NCBI GenBank assembly: GCA_025024175.1
Contig: QCXZ01000041.1
Location: 12,953,786 to 13,017,785 of the forward strand
Reading direction: 5' to 3'
Length of the DNA stretch: 64,000 nucleotides
DNA from: Rhyzopertha dominica
Lineage: Eukaryota > Arthropoda > Insecta > Coleoptera > Bostrichidae
Part shown: piece by piece, positions 59,969-64,000 of the stretch
How the letters are laid out: the number at the start of each line of letters is the position of its first letter
Numbering within the stretch: the stretch's first letter is position 1
Made by a program: the position numbers and the translations under genes
Notes under the pieces: model-generated
Told to the model about the DNA's origin: nothing
Databases searched by the model: none
The model's input: only the letters and a program-made list of their open reading frames with translations

Positions 59969-62900
59969 TATATAATATCTTCATTCTCTTAAGAAATCTA
60001 CCATCTAGGAAAAAATAGGCAATCTGCAAAGCAGGCCAAAATCACTGAAAAAAATTGTAATTACCTACTTGTTTCATTTTTGTATGTTATATAAAAAAAA
60101 CAAGCGCATCAGGCTAGAAGTACTCTATATTTTATGTTGTAGAAGCAGTAATGCCTAACAAGATAACAGCAATCGGAAAATGCCTCTCAGCTGCGCTCGA
60201 TTTGTTAATCGCTAGTGAATAGTCAAAGCTGCACATTACTGTAACAAAACCATGAAATAACCAATGTCTGGCAATAATTCGTTACACCAATAGGTATCAT
60301 AAAAAAATATTTATGTATGTTAAATAGGATATTCTACCCTTAAAATAGGTCTGCTTCTAACTTAGACGTTTTTCTGTTTTTGGTACAATGTAGACGATTT
60401 TTATACACTTGATGTAATTCTCGTTTGGAATAAATTTATAATAAAGTGATCAGTTGGCCTGTTTATTTTACAGTCGATTCAGTTTGGTAATGAGTAAGCT
60501 ATACTCGCGCAATTCAAATGGAAAACATCCACGTAGAATGCAAATGTTGTTTTTGTTGCCATTGCGGTGTAGGCCAATGTTATTGTTTTTAAATCACCTG
60601 ACACTTTCCTAAGTTTTAACAAATGCGATCTTATCTATAGACTTGTTATGACAATTATCGCCTTTTTGTGTAATTATGCATATAGTACTATTGTTAAACA
60701 TGTAACATGTTGTGAATTTACAAATTGCTCGTTAAAGAAGAAAGCATACAAACGAGTTTTGAGCGCTTTACCTAATCCGTGCAAAATTCGTTGCACATGA
60801 AAACATTTTGAACGCTCGGGAAATTATTTTGCATTAACAATGTATTCGTTTTTAATTAATCGAAGGTTGTTTACCTAAAACTTATAAAGGTAAATCAGTG
60901 CATGGGCGGCTGCTTTAGGAAAAATAGGATTTACTTGCTTCACTACAACATTTCCAGAATATTTACGTATTATTAATAGCAAATGCTTTTTTCTAAATGC
61001 GAATCTTTTCAACCTAGCGACTCCTTTCCCATACCTTTTTAACTTAACTAGCTTTACGTTGGAAGCAACAGTTGAACAAACCTCTACGTCCTGTAAAAGC
61101 TGTAGGAAAAACCTTACAAGAATGTTGAAAACTAATATAATTTACACCACTTTTGTCGCATTATGTGGATTTGTATGCGCCTATTTCGAAGCGTTTAAGA
61201 TATAACAACCTTTCTGCAAAGATAAATTTATCAAAAATCTGGTAGCAAAAAAGACATTCCACAAGTTCAATTTTACCTTAAAATTACATGATTAGGGAAC
61301 TCCAAAAAGCTTTACGGTCCTAAATTAAAAATTGGAAGTTTTCAATGTAACAATTAATTATATAATTACTCAAGTTTTAAGAAAGTTTATTTAACAAGTA
61401 ACAATAGTTATTGAATGGCGAATTTACTACAGAGAGAGTGGCTCTTGATCTGTACCTTTTGTAACTTTTAAAACAATCTTGGAGACTGTTCATTGATACT
61501 CTATGAAAAATTTTGAATATTTTAGTTAAATAGAGAAATATATATATATAGTTTTTATGTTTATAGGATTTGAGTTTACAACAACCCAGTATTTGTCGTG
61601 CCGAAGAGAGCTTTATATACTGTTGAAACTAAAAAAATACCCTTCGTACAGATTATCTATAGTTTCAGTTATGTAGGCTAAAGGCGTTTGAATCGAACAT
61701 TATATTTGTTTTAAATCATTAATCAAAAGTAAAATATTCGTCTACAAATATTTATGTTCAGATATTAAACTCTATTATTTTTTATATTTTTTTTATATTT
61801 GCGGATATTGGTTTGCTGCGTAATGGGAACTACAAAGTACTCGCATTTGTANATATTAGAATATAGCTATCATGGCAGTTTGTGGGTTCAGCTGATTTAA
61901 ATAAGATGATTTAAATGTTTTGTGAATTTTGCTTTTTGTTTATTTTATAACAGGTATACTAACAGTAGGTTCTGGCTATTTGCAGCAAATGTCAAATTTT
62001 TCATCTCTTTCCCCTTACCACAAACTATGGTACGTCATTTTCTAGAGCGATCAAAATATTAAGCTGGATAGACAGTGTTTTTTCCCTAATTTAAAATTAT
62101 TAAAAACTAAAAAACATTTTTATCGGATATTTTCAAGTTCGATAACAGTACGAAAGTCAAGTGAATGTAGCCTTTAATGCATGCCGCATACTTTTTTACA
62201 AATTTTATTTTGTGAAGTTAGATCAAAAAATATTTTCAAAAATCTTTTGTCGTATGTACGGTCAATCATTTTAACATTCAGAAAACTTTATAAACTTAGA
62301 CTTCATCTTCCTTTGTGCCGATATTCCTTTCCCTGTTGGTAAAGGAACAGAACTTCACAACTATAACTGTGGATGGCGTACCATGTGCAGGTGCAATGTC
62401 AAAAACTTATCGCTATGTGTGAACTTGAGATAAATTCGGGATTTCTTTTCTGTGTCGACAGCCTCCTGGCTCAGACGTTTGTGGCATGGGTTAAGGTATT
62501 TATTTATGTCTCTTATGTTTTGTACTGAAATAGCCAAAGTTATCCTCAAGTAAAACAATATTTAACACTTATTATTTTACTAACGGATTGCATTTATCAA
62601 AATCCACAAAAATAGTTTTTTTACAGACAGTTGTTGATTTAGAATAGTTGGTATTGCCCTTGATTGGCTATAGTAAAACAAAAGGTTTTATGTATATTGT
62701 TGTTTCAATGCATTGCTACAAGTTCAGTGCAAAATGATCTTCGCGAGTCAAGAAAGAGAACTAGCTTTCGACGAATATGTCAAAAGATTTGTATACAGAG
62801 GATGACCACCTAAAACTATTTTTTTTAATTATTTAGAATTTTTCAAGAAAATGACTCAGGAAATACACACACCTGTAGCACAAACAGCTCTCTTAATAGA

Positions 62901-64000
62901 TTTGAGTTAAAGTTTTTAAAAGTAGGCCAAACAACATTGCCAAATTGAGGTAGAATATCCTTGTTGATTTCTGATTTTTCCAATACGATAATGTTCTGGA
63001 AAATTGTCTGTAATTAAAAACGTTTTATATGGTAGCGGAAACTAGTTCTATATTTTTTGCTAAATAAATGTATATTTGTATCGTCAACTTCTTCTCAATG
63101 GGTAAATTAAATTTTCAATTGCAATTGATATTTGTGCGAATACAGAACTCAAATTACAATAATTTAAATCCTGAGCAAGCTGTCGCGATGTTGCTCTATC
63201 ATTTGCTGCTAAAGATGGCAGCATATTGGCTTCTGTCTCCTCATTAACCCGTTTTGTGGCATATGAAAAATGTTTATTTTTGCTAATTTGTAATGCAACT
63301 GCTCTAAAGGGTGAGAAAAGGGGCTGCCTTCTTAAATACTTTTTTCTTATTTATTGCTTACCAAAGGCACTAGGTAATAAATTTATTGTAATTAATTGTA
63401 AAATTGGTGAAATATTAAGAAAACTTCAAAATTTCCATTAAATAAATAAAAATGCTTTATGCTTGTAATTTAATTTCAAAATTGTGATCAGAATATATAA
63501 AAAATAATTGTAAGGGTTTAGCGTGATGCGCCATTGGATTCCTTATCTTTTCTTCTTTCCAAGTATGTGAAATTCTAATATGACGCTCATAAGATAAACA
63601 AAAGTTTATATTAGTAAATTAAAATGTAGTAAGCGCAGAAAAATTCTGTTTGGCTAAAAATAAAGCACAGCTTGCGTTTTTCCAAAATTATAAATAAGAA
63701 AGCTATAACAAATTAAAACTTTTGGTAAATCTTTTGGTTTTTTTATATTTTGAAAACCACTAAATATTTTATATTTTTCTGGGAATGCCATACATTGTTA
63801 GTAATTTTGCAACTTTTATCTTATTTAATCAACAGCGTAGCTCTTCAAATAACAAAGTTACCCATACATAGCAGGATTTGTGATTCACCCTATATTATAG
63901 TATACCTACATTAAACGTGAAAATGAATTGAGGCTTAAGATTCGAAAGCGTGCAAGAGATATGCATATCATACCTGAAGTTCCATGAACTGCACTAGTAC
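59969..64000. other. Intergenic to right edge, nothing recognised
   Basis: AT-rich. A Cys-rich translated patch at about 60705-60810 (CCEFTNCSLKKK) and short frames at 62361-62558 and 63226-63441 have no supporting context. I see no gene or clear repeat. Confidence 0.5.

Noticed and set aside
60705..60810. Possible second THAP domain (CCEFTNCS ... CKIRCT, stop, KHFE)
   Set aside because: Cys/His spacing only loosely fits, a stop interrupts, and no flanking inverted repeats were found.

Overview
The window is eukaryotic nuclear DNA from an insect: AT-rich, intron-split genes with GT-AG borders, a mitochondrial ribosomal protein S12 like insect tko, and many insect-type transposons (Crypton-like tyrosine recombinase, hAT, Tc1/mariner DD41D, Penelope-like, several LINEs, a THAP element, MITEs). 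The order is not fixed by the sequence; a beetle-like genome is only a guess. No bacterial operon, CRISPR array, rRNA gene or convincing functional tRNA was seen.

Layout. 1-666: 5' part of a tyrosine-recombinase gene (minus strand) running off the left edge. 820-955: short inverted-repeat element. 1551-2722: two exon-like open blocks of unknown identity. 2.7-17 kb: intergenic DNA with a second foldback repeat (8450-8669), a LINE relic, a TTAC microsatellite, a nearly complete but decayed hAT element (12276-13733, with an imperfect 8-bp target duplication) and a minus-strand LINE relic (about 15.9-16.9 kb).

The core is 17.4-37.6 kb, with three host genes on the plus strand. Two adjacent genes each encode an extended synaptotagmin (ER membrane hairpin, SMP lipid-transfer domain, C2A, C2B, C2C): 17427-23168 (18 coding exons, 758 aa) and 24151-27201 (16 coding exons, 713 aa). 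They are a tandem duplication with almost identical exon lengths, but the second copy has lost two introns and has altered C2B and C2C loops. Next is the mitochondrial uS12 gene, whose two coding exons (27750-27882 and 37193-37551) are separated by a 9.3-kb intron filled with repeats.

38-64 kb holds no host gene I could recognise. It contains a Tc1/mariner DD41D element with about 240-bp terminal repeats and a mutated catalytic residue (38184-40019), a mariner relic, three LINE relics, a THAP-domain element bounded by inverted repeats (46042-47018), and a 465-bp MITE (47189-47653) whose relative lies inside intron 1 of the first E-Syt gene. I annotated splice sites by eye from consensus and from agreement between the two E-Syt copies; there is no transcript evidence.
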